A stretch of DNA of 64,000 nucleotides from Clostridiales bacterium (GCA_017961235.1 JAGCXQ010000049.1:145605-209604); one strand, 5' to 3'; shown: positions 1 to 8,166, numbered from the stretch's first letter. Made by a program: numbers and translations. Notes: generated by a model from the letters alone, not told the origin.

Positions 1-219
1 TCCATCATGGATGCGCTCATCGAATACGGGAAAAGCACTTGCCTTTCTGATATTCTGCTCTCTGATAACGGTGAGCCTCCGACTTCATCTACTGCTGATC
101 TTTTTCAATGAAGCGCACTCCAGGGCGAGTTCAAAATCTCTCTTCTACCCGGCTTCCACCATCCCGGGCTCTCTATCAGAAGGAAAAAGATCTCTACTGA
201 TCCCCTTCTTCGTGTTTAC
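1..219 (-). ncRNA. T-box leader RNA (5' part), cut by the left edge
   Basis: Read on the minus strand, this stretch carries the ordered landmarks of a T-box riboswitch: a GA-rich start with an AGTA element (loop E-like), then AGAGAG, then GGTGGAAGCC in the apical part of Stem I, then GAACTCGCCCTGGAG closing the specifier loop. Further on come AGTAG, CGG and CCGTTA (66-71), typical of the Stem III region. T-boxes bind uncharged tRNA and control aminoacyl-tRNA synthetase or amino-acid genes in Firmicutes. The three bases just before the conserved GAAC are TTT (133-135), which would specify phenylalanine. The antiterminator (TGGNACCGCG) and the controlled gene lie beyond the left edge. No protein gene is supported here on either strand. 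Confidence 0.85.
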
Positions 220-225
220 TTAATT

Positions 226-254
226 AACTTAACATAAAACTTTTTGTTTGACAA
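226..254 (-). promoter_or_regulatory. Probable promoter of the T-box transcript
   Basis: On the minus strand TTGTCA (249-254) and TAAGTT (226-231) are 17 bases apart, which places the transcript start near 219, at the head of the T-box leader. The -10 match is modest. The -35 overlaps a TTGACA on the other strand. Confidence 0.5.
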
Positions 255-276
255 TAAGCGTCTTTCGGAAAAGATT

Positions 277-304
277 CTGACATTTCTTTAGAAAACGATA
301 TACT
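277..304 (+). promoter_or_regulatory. Probable promoter of the ECF sigma factor operon
   Basis: CTGACA (277-282), a 16-base spacer and TATACT (299-304) look like a housekeeping sigma-A promoter. A second TTGACA at 248-253 lies upstream. No clear ECF-type autoregulatory promoter (AAC and CGT boxes at usual spacing) was seen, so self-activation is not shown by the sequence. Confidence 0.5.
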
Positions 305-375
305 TTTATGTGAGAAATCTTCTTTCTGATTCGTTTAATCTATGAGATCTCAATTCCGAAACAAGGAGGTTTAGT

Positions 376-849
376 TTGAAAAACGAAGTCGTGGTAAAAC
401 TGTTTGACTCGTATGCGGATGACCTTTACCGGTTTGCCGTCTCTTATGTCGGTTCCGGTCATGATGCCGAAGACGTTGTTCAGGATGTATTTTTGAAGAT
501 CTTGTCGAAAAGTATGCTTTTCGACAGGAGATTTGAAAAGGCCTATCTTATGACGATGACGGCAAATCAGTGTAAGGATCTGCTCAAGTCAAAAGCCAGG
601 AAATCAAGCGTGGATCTGGAAAGCAGTGAGAATGAACTGTCTTGTTATGACAGATTTTCCGATGAAGACAGGACGGTTTTTGATGAACTGATGAAACTGC
701 CTGACATATATAGGGCCCCGATCCACCTATTCTTCTATGAAGGCTATACCTATAAAGAGATCAGTAAGATTTTGAAAATATCCGAGTCGGCTGTTGCAAT
801 GCGGATCAAACGAGGCAAGGAACAGCTGAAGATCAGATTGGAGGATTAG
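376..849 (+). CDS. ECF-type RNA polymerase sigma factor
   Basis: A 157-residue sigma-70 family protein of the extracytoplasmic-function type. Region 2 is at residues about 10-75, with DAEDVVQDVF at 30-39. Region 4 is at about 100-155, with the helix-turn-helix beginning GYTYKEIS at 123-130. Such proteins direct RNA polymerase to a small regulon, usually after release from a membrane anti-sigma factor. The start is TTG at 376, chosen because AAGGAGG (363-369) sits six bases before it; the rare start codon may limit its level. The next gene begins one base after the stop and encodes a membrane protein, the usual sigma/anti-sigma arrangement. The regulon and signal are unknown. Confidence 0.88.
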   Translation: MKNEVVVKLFDSYADDLYRFAVSYVGSGHDAEDVVQDVFLKILSKSMLFDRRFEKAYLMTMTANQCKDLLKSKARKSSVDLESSENELSCYDRFSDEDRTVFDELMKLPDIYRAPIHLFFYEGYTYKEISKILKISESAVAMRIKRGKEQLKIRLED

Positions 850-850
850 T

Positions 851-1480
851 ATGAAAAATACATGGGACAAAATCGTAATGGATGAGGATAAAAAGGAAGA
901 GATCCGAAAAGCTCTTCTCAAGAAGAAGCCAGTTACACATACATGGATCAAGGTCGTGGCTGCGGCGGCTGCTTTAATCTGTGCCGTGATGATCATACCG
1001 TTTACGAGAAACAAGGTATTGCAGGCAGCAGAGCGGATAATAAAGCCTTTCCGTACGAAGAACGGCTTGGAGATGGATATCGAATATGATGATAATAATG
1101 ATTTTGTTTCTGCTACAGTTGTAGGAACACCGACAGAGTATCTGAAAGTTGTCAATGGTCGTCTGATTTTCGAAATTGAAGACAAAACCATTGATGTCAC
1201 GGATCTTTGTAGTGATGAAGATTTTTACCGCTACGAGATCAAAAATGACGATGGATCCATTAATTTGATTTATGTTGGAGGCAATATTACACACTATGGC
1301 TGGTTCGAAGTGGTTATCAGTTCGGATTTCCAGGAGAATACTAATGAAGATAACGTAAATGTCTTATGGTATATATATGGTCATAACTCAGAATATGTAG
1401 AGAATCCCTCTGAAGCAGAACAAAAGTGGGCACAGAAAGCTGAAGAAGATGCAAAGAAATACATGTCTTCTATGAAGTAA
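851..1480 (+). CDS. Single-pass membrane protein, probable anti-sigma partner
   Basis: A 209-residue protein with a charged cytoplasmic N-terminus (1-30), one transmembrane segment (about 32-51) and an extracytoplasmic domain of about 150 residues rich in Asp, Glu and Asn. This topology and its position directly after the ECF sigma gene suggest an anti-sigma or sensor role: binding the sigma factor inside and sensing outside. I do not recognise the outer domain, and no ZAS zinc motif (HxxxCxxC) is visible in the cytoplasmic part. The function is inferred from context only. Confidence 0.65.
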   Translation: MKNTWDKIVMDEDKKEEIRKALLKKKPVTHTWIKVVAAAAALICAVMIIPFTRNKVLQAAERIIKPFRTKNGLEMDIEYDDNNDFVSATVVGTPTEYLKVVNGRLIFEIEDKTIDVTDLCSDEDFYRYEIKNDDGSINLIYVGGNITHYGWFEVVISSDFQENTNEDNVNVLWYIYGHNSEYVENPSEAEQKWAQKAEEDAKKYMSSMK

Positions 1481-1504
1481 TTATTCTGAAAATAATATTC
1501 AAGA

Positions 1505-1540
1505 GCGCCCTCCCGAAAAACTTCGGAAGGGCGCCTTTTC
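1505..1540. terminator. Rho-independent terminator, probably bidirectional
   Basis: A 13-base stem with one mismatch, GCGCCCTCCCGAA (1505-1517) against TTCGGAAGGGCGC (1522-1534), is followed by CTTTTC. It lies between the convergent sigma/anti-sigma genes and aroF. Confidence 0.8.
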
Positions 1541-1567
1541 ATGCAAAGATAATAATTCCTTCGATCC

Positions 1568-2593
1568 TTAAGCTTCCTTCGGATAGGAACGCTTAACGAT
1601 CACAGCCATTTCCTTCACACGCTGGGCAAGCTCTGCATATGCTTCTGGTGTCAGCTGCTGAGCTGCATCAGAAAGAGCGTGCTTCGGATCCGGATGAACT
1701 TCGATGATAAGTCCATCTGCACCGGCTGCGATAGCAGCAAGCGCCAGAGGCTGCACGTACTGTGCTTTTCCGGCAGCATGACTCGGATCAACAATGATCG
1801 GAAGATGGGTCTTGCCCTTAAGTACCGGAACTGCACTGATATCCAGAGTAGAACGTGTAGCGGTCTCAAAAGTACGGATACCACGTTCACACATCATGAT
1901 GTGATAGTTACCTTCACTCATGATATATTCTGCAGAACCCAGCCACTCATCGATAGTTTCTGCAATACCGCGCTTCAGCATGACCGGAATACCGGACTTA
2001 CCGACAGCGGACAGAAGACGGAAGTTCTGGGCGTTTCTCGCACCGATCTGGATAATATCGAGATAATTCGAAGCATATTCGATATCGTTCTCAGATGTGA
2101 TCTCGGAGATGACCAGAAGGCCATATCTGTCAGCCACACGGCGGAGGATCTTTAAGCCCTCTTTTTCCAGTCCCTGGAATGCATACGGAGATGTTCTCGG
2201 CTTATATGCACCGCCACGAAGCACCTTAACGCCGCAGGCAGCCATCTTTGAGGCAACGGCTTCGACCTGTTCTTCGCTCTCAACGGCACAAGGACCGGCC
2301 ATCATGACCAGTTCTTTTCCACCGATCGTTAGATCTTTTACATTAAACGAGGTGCCTTCCGGACGGAACTGACGGGACGCGAGCTTATACGACTCCATGA
2401 TCGGAACGATCTTCTCAACACCTGAGAGAACTTCCAGAGAACCCGGAGTCAGACGGGATTTATCACCGATAACACCGATGATCAATCTCTCGGCACCTTC
2501 AGAAACGTGTGCCTTCAGTTCGTTTCTCTCGAGAACGTCAATGATCTCATGTACCTGAGAGTCACTGGCACCCGGTTTTACAACAATAATCAT
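1568..2593 (-). CDS. aroF: 3-deoxy-7-phosphoheptulonate (DAHP) synthase
   Basis: A 341-residue enzyme joining phosphoenolpyruvate and erythrose 4-phosphate, the first step of aromatic amino-acid synthesis, in the cytoplasm. It is the short AroA/KDO8P-type class with an N-terminal ferredoxin-like regulatory domain (about 1-70), then the TIM barrel. Visible motifs are AGPCAVES (99-106), [11 protein letters not shown] (131-141) and a late DPSHAAGK metal/substrate motif. Full length for the family. It has its own promoter and a palindrome in its 5' untranslated region. The Phe-type T-box at the left edge hints at further aromatic metabolism nearby. The symbol follows common usage; aroG or aroA would be equivalent. 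Confidence 0.93.
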   Translation of the reverse strand: MIIVVKPGASDSQVHEIIDVLERNELKAHVSEGAERLIIGVIGDKSRLTPGSLEVLSGVEKIVPIMESYKLASRQFRPEGTSFNVKDLTIGGKELVMMAGPCAVESEEQVEAVASKMAACGVKVLRGGAYKPRTSPYAFQGLEKEGLKILRRVADRYGLLVISEITSENDIEYASNYLDIIQIGARNAQNFRLLSAVGKSGIPVMLKRGIAETIDEWLGSAEYIMSEGNYHIMMCERGIRTFETATRSTLDISAVPVLKGKTHLPIIVDPSHAAGKAQYVQPLALAAIAAGADGLIIEVHPDPKHALSDAAQQLTPEAYAELAQRVKEMAVIVKRSYPKEA

Positions 2594-2610
2594 ACTTTAC
2601 CTTCTTTCTT

Positions 2611-2629
2611 GTGGTACTCCATGTACCAC
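2611..2629. promoter_or_regulatory. Perfect inverted repeat upstream of aroF
   Basis: GTGGTAC and GTACCAC are separated by five bases, lying between the predicted aroF promoter and its start codon. It could be a repressor operator or an RNA hairpin in the 5' leader. It is not a tRNA or a recognised riboswitch. Confidence 0.5.
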
Positions 2630-2651
2630 ACCTACCATACTACGAACAAGG

Positions 2652-2680
2652 ATTATAACGCATTTTATCCTTGGAATAAA
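2652..2680 (-). promoter_or_regulatory. Probable aroF promoter
   Basis: A perfect TATAAT (2652-2657, minus strand) lies 17 bases from a weak TTTATT -35 (2675-2680), placing the start about 50 bases before the coding region and upstream of the palindrome. Confidence 0.5.
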
Positions 2681-2690
2681 GAACTTTGCC

Positions 2691-4148
2691 TTATTTTATG
2701 TTCTCAATGAAGCATTTATATGCAAGATAGGTAAAATACAGGTCGATCTTGCTGATGACTTCATACGGAGCATGCATCGAAAGCACCGGAACGCCGCAGT
2801 CGATGACTTCCATACCGAGCTTAGCGAGATATGCGGAGATCGTTCCGCCACCGCCTGCATCTACTTTACCAAGTTCACCGGTCTGCCATGGAATATCGTT
2901 TTCAGCAAAGATACGAAGAATCGAGGCAAAGAATTCGGAGTTTGCGTCACTGGCACCGGACTTTCCTCTGGCACCCGTGTATTTTTCCATCTTCACACCT
3001 TTGTTGAGATATGCAGTGTTTCTCTTATCGGAAACATTGGCATACTTCGGGTCAAAAGCATTGGAAACATCGGTGGAAAGCATCTTGGTATTCGCAATGC
3101 ACTTTCTGTATCCGAGCTCATCGTAGCCGCCATTGATCTTGGCAAAAAGCTCCACAAGGAAATTTTCATAGAGTCTGGACTGCGCACCGGAGTTACCGTA
3201 AGATCCGATCTCTTCCTTATCGGAAAGCATACATACACATGTTCTTGCCGGAGCTTCCTGCGCCATAAGAGCCATCAGTGCCGGATACGCGCAAACCTTG
3301 TCATCATGGCCATATGCAGCGATGAGTGCTCTGTCAAAGCCGACATCTCTTGCCTTCATGGCAGGAACGATCTCGATCTCCGCAGAAACAAAATCCTTCT
3401 CATCAATGCCATATTCACTGTTCAGAAGCTTCAGGATCGCGTATTTGCAAGCGTTTGAGGAGTCATCTTCCGGAAGCTTGCTGGCACCGATCATGACATT
3501 TAAGTCTTCGCCCTTGATGAAATCCGTTGCTTTCTGGCTCATCTGCTCAGATCCGAGATGCGGCAGAAGATCGGAAATATAGAAGATCGGATCTTCATCC
3601 TTTTCGCCGACACAGATCTCAAGCTTTGTGCCGTCTTTCTTCATGATGACACCATGGATCGCCAGCGGGATCGTGGTCCACTGATATTTCTTGATCCCAC
3701 CGTAATAATGAGTCTTAAAGAATACCAGTTCATCTTCTTCATAGAGCGGGTTCGGCTTGAGATCGAGACGCGGCGAGTCGATGTGAGCACCAAGGATATT
3801 AAATCCTTTATAAGCATCTTCTTTGCCGACTACTGCAAACATCAGGCCTTTACCCTTGATGGAAGAAAATACCTTATCACCGGATTTCAGTGCTTTTTTC
3901 GTATCGATATCAACAAAGCCCTTATCTGTCAGCGCTTCGATCGCATTGTTTACGAACTCGCGCTCGGTCTTGCTGATATTAAGAAATGCCATATACTCTT
4001 CGGCAAAAGCCATGGTATGGTCGATATCATCCTGAGAACGGCTTTCCCAGAGATTCGGATACTCCGCAAAAAGCTCCTTCTTCTCTTTCTTCAGGGACTT
4101 GGTCTTCTTCTCTTTCAGTTCCTTTTCTGTTTTTTTTTCTTTTGGCAT
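2691..4148 (-). CDS. M18 family aminopeptidase
   Basis: A 485-residue zinc aminopeptidase of the M18 (aminopeptidase I) family, which removes N-terminal residues, often acidic ones, from peptides in the cytoplasm. Metal and active-site motifs are visible: AHIDSPR (121-127), DKEEIGSYG near 310, and a late SMHAPYE. The first 30 residues are an unusual Lys/Glu-rich stretch with no signal-peptide character. The start at 4148 has GGAG about eight bases upstream. It is divergent from the PHP gene, with a palindrome between them. Confidence 0.92.
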   Translation of the reverse strand: MPKEKKTEKELKEKKTKSLKKEKKELFAEYPNLWESRSQDDIDHTMAFAEEYMAFLNISKTEREFVNNAIEALTDKGFVDIDTKKALKSGDKVFSSIKGKGLMFAVVGKEDAYKGFNILGAHIDSPRLDLKPNPLYEEDELVFFKTHYYGGIKKYQWTTIPLAIHGVIMKKDGTKLEICVGEKDEDPIFYISDLLPHLGSEQMSQKATDFIKGEDLNVMIGASKLPEDDSSNACKYAILKLLNSEYGIDEKDFVSAEIEIVPAMKARDVGFDRALIAAYGHDDKVCAYPALMALMAQEAPARTCVCMLSDKEEIGSYGNSGAQSRLYENFLVELFAKINGGYDELGYRKCIANTKMLSTDVSNAFDPKYANVSDKRNTAYLNKGVKMEKYTGARGKSGASDANSEFFASILRIFAENDIPWQTGELGKVDAGGGGTISAYLAKLGMEVIDCGVPVLSMHAPYEVISKIDLYFTYLAYKCFIENIK

Positions 4149-4207
4149 ATAATCATCTCCTTATACAAAGATACTAAACAAAAAACGCAAATATATGATA
4201 CCATATT

Positions 4208-4224
4208 GTCGTGTTAATCACGAC
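4208..4224. promoter_or_regulatory. Palindrome between divergent peptidase and phosphatase genes
   Basis: The inverted repeat GTCGTG-TTAAT-CACGAC overlaps the plus-strand promoter-like pair TTGTCG (4207-4212) and TATTGA 17 bases later. Its symmetry and position suggest a repressor operator acting on one or both neighbours. The cognate regulator is not identifiable here. Confidence 0.5.
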
Positions 4225-4250
4225 TAACTATTGAGATATTTGAGGTAAAG

Positions 4251-5066
4251 ATGTTTACTGATACACATAATCACACCAGCCACTTCAGTTCGGACGCGAG
4301 AATGACGGCAAAAGAACTGATCGATGCATGTAAAAAACTTCAAATGAACGGAGTTGCCGTGACGGAGCATTACGAAGGTGATTACCCGCACGATATCGGT
4401 GAAGTACAGATATTCGACATCCCGGAGTACTTCGAGGCGTTTAAATCCTGGCGCGAATATGCGGATGGTTTTCCGGTCTACTGCGGTATCGAACTTGGTT
4501 ATCAGAAGCATCTGTGCGGTTTTTACGATGATATGATCGCAAAATACCCGTTTGATGAAGTGATCCTTTCGAATCACCTTTATGCCGGAAAAGATCCCTA
4601 CTTCTTCCGTGAATGCTACGAAGAAGATATGCTTACCGTGTATCGAAAGTACATCGAAGAAATGGCTGAAATGGCTGAAAAATGCAACAACTACGATATC
4701 GTTGGGCACTACGACTATATCAATAGATATGCGCCATATGAGCAGCCTCAGATCAAATATGCGCAGTGTCCGGAGGCGTTTGACCGCTTCTTCTCTGCTA
4801 TCATTTCCAAGGATAAATGCCTGGAGATCAATACCAGATCCGTAGATAAGATGCGAAAGAAAGGTTTATCTGATAGTCTTCCGGACAAAGAGATCCTTAC
4901 CAGATACTATGAAATGGGCGGTAGAAACATCTCGCTCGGCTCGGATTCACACGGCAGCGAAACGCTCTGCATCCATTTCAAAGAAGTGGCCGAATACCTG
5001 AAATCTTTCGGTTTTACAGAGAATTCATATTATGTCGGAAGAAAGAGATTTGGAGAACCGCTCTGA
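4251..5066 (+). CDS. PHP-domain phosphatase, histidinol-phosphatase-like
   Basis: A 271-residue PHP-fold metal-dependent phosphoesterase of the HisJ/HisK type. The N-terminal metal motif THNHTSH begins at residue 5, TEHYEGDYPHD follows near 40, and NTR and GSDSH motifs lie towards the C-terminus. Family members hydrolyse histidinol phosphate in histidine synthesis, but no other his genes are nearby, so the substrate is uncertain. It ends three bases from the convergent aldo/keto reductase gene, with no terminator between them. Confidence 0.82.
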   Translation: MFTDTHNHTSHFSSDARMTAKELIDACKKLQMNGVAVTEHYEGDYPHDIGEVQIFDIPEYFEAFKSWREYADGFPVYCGIELGYQKHLCGFYDDMIAKYPFDEVILSNHLYAGKDPYFFRECYEEDMLTVYRKYIEEMAEMAEKCNNYDIVGHYDYINRYAPYEQPQIKYAQCPEAFDRFFSAIISKDKCLEINTRSVDKMRKKGLSDSLPDKEILTRYYEMGGRNISLGSDSHGSETLCIHFKEVAEYLKSFGFTENSYYVGRKRFGEPL

Positions 5067-5069
5067 TCC

Positions 5070-6104
5070 TTATACTTCGACTCTGCCCGAGATAATGTCC
5101 TTATAGTCCTTTAGATTCTTCCGCAGGAGATTCGGAGTATCAAGTCCATAAGGGCATTTTGTTTTACAGATCCCGCAATCTACGCAATTCTCGATCTTTG
5201 CCATCTCTGCCTGCCAGAACTCACCCTTGAAGTTTTCCGAAGGTGATCTCCGGATAAGCTGTGACATTCTCGCACACTGGTTGATCTGAATACCGACAGT
5301 ACAAGGCATGCAGTAACCGCAGCCACGGCAGAAATCCCCAAGTAGCGACAGACGGTCTTCTTTTATAAAATCAGCAATCTCCTCTGTCATTTCAGCCGGC
5401 TCATCAAAGAAAGAGAGCCACTGAGCAAGTTCTGATTCTCTCTGGATCCCCCAGATCGGAAGTACCTCATACTGACTCATAAAAGCCATGCAGGCTCTGC
5501 TGTTCGTCAAAAGACCGCCGGCAAGTCCTTTCATAGCGATAAAGCCCATTCCAGCCTCTTCGCATGATCTGCAGAGAGCTATATCCCTTTCCGAAGCCAG
5601 ATAGGAAAACGGAAACTGTAATGTCTCATAGAGGCCAGAACTAACGATCTCTTCAGCTACACCGATCAGATGTGCGGTAATGCCGATATGGCGGATCTTT
5701 CCCTGTTTCTTCGCCTGAAGAAGAGCCTCATACATGCCGGTTCCGTCATCCGGTCTGTAGCACTGCGGGACGCAGTGAAGCTGATAGATATCAAGATAAT
5801 CCGTTCGAAGATTGGTAAGGGTCGTATGCAGATCTTCCCAAAACTTTTCCGGTGTCTTCGCCTGAGTCTTGGATGCAATAAAGATCTTGTCCCTCATTCC
5901 ATCAAAAGCAGCGCCAAGTTTTACTTCGCTGTCTGAATAGGCGCGTGCGGTATCAAAAAATGTCATTCCTCCGTCATATGCACCTCGAAGGAGCTTCACG
6001 GCAGTATCCAGAGCGACACGCTGTATCGGTAGTGCGCCAAAAGCATTCTGAGGAGTTGTTATTCCGGTTTTTCCAAGAGTTATATTTTTCATACTATGCC
6101 TCAT
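5070..6104 (-). CDS. Aldo/keto reductase with ferredoxin-like domain
   Basis: A 344-residue protein. Residues 1-250 form an aldo/keto reductase barrel with the catalytic tetrad visible as D51, Y56, K79 and H110. The C-terminal part carries two cysteine clusters, C259/C262/C265/C268 and C307/C310/C313/C317, the latter a 4Fe-4S ferredoxin-type motif. This subgroup is common in anaerobes and probably couples NAD(P)H to an iron-sulphur electron carrier; the substrate is unknown. Its start overlaps the end of the upstream acetyltransferase-fusion gene by 11 bases, so the two are translationally coupled. Confidence 0.88.
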   Translation of the reverse strand: MRHSMKNITLGKTGITTPQNAFGALPIQRVALDTAVKLLRGAYDGGMTFFDTARAYSDSEVKLGAAFDGMRDKIFIASKTQAKTPEKFWEDLHTTLTNLRTDYLDIYQLHCVPQCYRPDDGTGMYEALLQAKKQGKIRHIGITAHLIGVAEEIVSSGLYETLQFPFSYLASERDIALCRSCEEAGMGFIAMKGLAGGLLTNSRACMAFMSQYEVLPIWGIQRESELAQWLSFFDEPAEMTEEIADFIKEDRLSLLGDFCRGCGYCMPCTVGIQINQCARMSQLIRRSPSENFKGEFWQAEMAKIENCVDCGICKTKCPYGLDTPNLLRKNLKDYKDIISGRVEV

Positions 6105-7014
6105 TTACCAACTTTCCTGTCATATGATCAACTGTAAGCTCCAGACATAGAACTCTCGGGAACGCATGTATGAGTTCATGCTGAAGGTATTCCTCGTCAT
6201 CCGTGAATTTGCGTGTAATATTCGTGCATATCCATTTCGCTTTTTCGGGATCGGTAACTTCTTTCATCCGGCCGAAAATGATGACACTTCGGATATTCAG
6301 TGCCCACTCACCTTCATTTCTGTATCCCTGGTCCATAACACAGTAACTGACCTTGGCGCAGTCGCGTAACGAATCGATTTTATGTCCCTCTTTTGCGCCA
6401 TGAAAATAGAGTTTTCCATCTTCTTCACAGTACCAGTGATCCAGCGGTATGCCATATGGATATCCACCGTCTCCGATCATGGAAAGAACCCCGCGTGGCT
6501 GCTCTTTAAGGATCTTTATACATTCCTCATCACTTATCATCTGCTTGAACCTGCGCATCCTTCGGAATACTCTCGGAAGGATAAGCACCTGATTCGGATA
6601 TCCAAACTCGATGGTCATATCACCTTCTATGAAGCCATACTTCTTATAGAGGGCTCTTGGAGCTGTCCCCTTGGGATCTTCCTCCCGAAAGGTGGATACG
6701 GTAATATCACGATATCTGTCCAGTTCATCAAGCGCCTTATCCATTAGAGCAGACGCGATATGATTTCTTCGATGGTCCGGGGCAACCGCCAGAAAACAGA
6801 TCATATTTCGGTTCCTTGAGAAAAGCAGCACTCCGATGACCTTGTCATCTTCTTTAATACAGATCGCCTGCATCTTACTCATGAATTTCAGGACAGTTTT
6901 CTCGTGCTCGGAAAGAGCTTCCTCGGTCTCCAGTCCCGGGAATTCATCTTTCACCAGTCTGACAAGATCCATCCATGCCTGAATATCATTTTTTTCACTA
7001 TATACCGCGTTCAT
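6094..7014 (-). CDS. GNAT acetyltransferase fused to PNPOx-like flavin-binding domain
   Basis: A 306-residue two-domain protein. Residues 1-145 are a GNAT N-acetyltransferase with the acetyl-CoA loop RRNHIASAL at 82-90. Residues about 152-306 are a pyridoxamine 5'-phosphate oxidase-like split barrel of the NimA/flavin-nucleotide-binding type (YPYGIPLDHWY at 185-195, GHKIDSL at 210-216). NimA-like proteins bind FMN or heme and can reduce nitro compounds. The fusion suggests a substrate that is both acetylated and reduced, or sensing; this is inference. It is the first gene of a two-gene operon with the aldo/keto reductase. Confidence 0.85.
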   Translation of the reverse strand: MNAVYSEKNDIQAWMDLVRLVKDEFPGLETEEALSEHEKTVLKFMSKMQAICIKEDDKVIGVLLFSRNRNMICFLAVAPDHRRNHIASALMDKALDELDRYRDITVSTFREEDPKGTAPRALYKKYGFIEGDMTIEFGYPNQVLILPRVFRRMRRFKQMISDEECIKILKEQPRGVLSMIGDGGYPYGIPLDHWYCEEDGKLYFHGAKEGHKIDSLRDCAKVSYCVMDQGYRNEGEWALNIRSVIIFGRMKEVTDPEKAKWICTNITRKFTDDEEYLQHELIHAFPRVLCLELTVDHMTGKLVNEA

Positions 7015-7081
7015 ATCTGCCTACTAAAAATATGGAAAATGGTTTTCCAAAGGATTCTATTTGCTGTTTGTTCTTGATTTA

Positions 7082-7090
7082 ATTATATCA
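7082..7090 (-). promoter_or_regulatory. Extended -10 promoter of the GNAT-fusion operon
   Basis: TGATATAAT on the minus strand is an extended -10 (TGnTATAAT) with no good -35. It leaves a leader of about 60 bases. Confidence 0.45.
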
Positions 7091-7108
7091 TTTTGCACTC
7101 TCAATACG

Positions 7109-7138
7109 TTAAAATTTCTGATCCATGCATGATATAAT
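7109..7138 (+). promoter_or_regulatory. Promoter of the DHH phosphoesterase gene
   Basis: TGATATAAT (7130-7138) is an extended -10, with TTAAAA at 7109-7114 as a possible -35. It lies about 35 bases before the start codon. Confidence 0.55.
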
Positions 7139-7173
7139 GCGAGTGGGGATTTTATTATGAGGGGGATAATAGT

Positions 7174-8151
7174 ATGACGAAGTTAGATATGCTAATCGAA
7201 GTTATCGGCAACCACAAAGTAGTTATTCAGACGCATAACTACCCGGATCCGGATGCTATGGCTGCAGCCTTTGGTCTTCAGTATCTTCTCAAGCAAAGAA
7301 ACATTTCGGCGGATATCGTATATTTCGGAAGTCTGGACAAGGTCACCTTGAAACTGATGACGGAAGAACTCCATATCCAAACGATCAATGCTGCGGATTA
7401 TACAGGTAGCGAAGATGACTATGTAATTAATATCGATGGTCAGAAGAATAATACCAATTTCACGGATCTTATCGGTCATGAGATCGCATGCATCGACCAT
7501 CACCCGTGGGTATCCGATTATGAATATGCTTTCAAAGATCACCGGATCGTCGGGTCATGCTCCACGATCATCATGGACTATTTCAAAGAGAATAATGTCG
7601 AGATACCTACGGATGTCGCCACCGCTCTTCTCTACGCCATAAAGGTCGATACACAGAACTTCACAAGCGGAGTCAAAGAGGATGATATCAGTGCTTTTTC
7701 ACAGTTAAATGCATTGGCGGATCAGGCTCTGATCCTTCGTCTGGACAGTAACGAACTGGAGATAGACGATCTTCGGGCTTATGGAGCGGCGATCCAGAAC
7801 CTCTATGCGAAAGACGGCGTCGGATTTGTCCATATTCCCTTCGACTGTCCTGACCGTCTGATCGCAATGGTTTCCAGTTTTATCATGTCACTGGACTGTA
7901 TCGATCTGTCTGTAGTATATGCCGAAAGAAATGAAGGATTAAAGTTCTCCATCCGTTCGGAGATCCCCGATCTGAAAGCCGGAGATCTTGTCCATCTCGC
8001 GCTCGAAGGGATCGGAGATGGCGGCGGACATGCCATGATGGCCGGCGGAGTGATTTTCCCGGACAAACTAAGCGAATTAGGAAATAAAGTAGATGCCGTT
8101 ATAAGAAAAAGATTCTTAAAAGCGCTGAAAGAAACAAGAAAAAAGGCCTGA
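7174..8151 (+). CDS. DHH/DHHA1 family phosphoesterase, NrnA-like
   Basis: A 325-residue cytoplasmic phosphoesterase with the DHH-family motifs HNYPDPDA (21-28) and IDHHP (DHH at 108-110), and the C-terminal DHHA1 motif GDGGGHAMMAGG near 285. NrnA relatives degrade very short RNAs (nano-RNA) and can convert pAp to AMP; others cleave cyclic dinucleotides. There is no membrane or GGDEF part, so it is NrnA-like rather than GdpP-like. GAGGGGG precedes the start. Its stop codon lies inside a terminator shared with the convergent gene. Confidence 0.88.
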   Translation: MTKLDMLIEVIGNHKVVIQTHNYPDPDAMAAAFGLQYLLKQRNISADIVYFGSLDKVTLKLMTEELHIQTINAADYTGSEDDYVINIDGQKNNTNFTDLIGHEIACIDHHPWVSDYEYAFKDHRIVGSCSTIIMDYFKENNVEIPTDVATALLYAIKVDTQNFTSGVKEDDISAFSQLNALADQALILRLDSNELEIDDLRAYGAAIQNLYAKDGVGFVHIPFDCPDRLIAMVSSFIMSLDCIDLSVVYAERNEGLKFSIRSEIPDLKAGDLVHLALEGIGDGGGHAMMAGGVIFPDKLSELGNKVDAVIRKRFLKALKETRKKA

Positions 8152-8166
8152 GAGATCAGGCCTTTT
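8139..8166. terminator. Bidirectional terminator containing both stop codons
   Basis: AAAAAAGGCCTGA (8139-8151), loop GAGA, TCAGGCCTTTT (8156-8166). The TGA of the DHH gene and the TGA of the convergent DUF3267 gene are both part of the stem. Confidence 0.85.

Noticed and set aside
11..223. Plus-strand open frame of 70 codons at the left edge
   Set aside because: It is the complement of a T-box leader, has no ribosome site, and resembles no protein.
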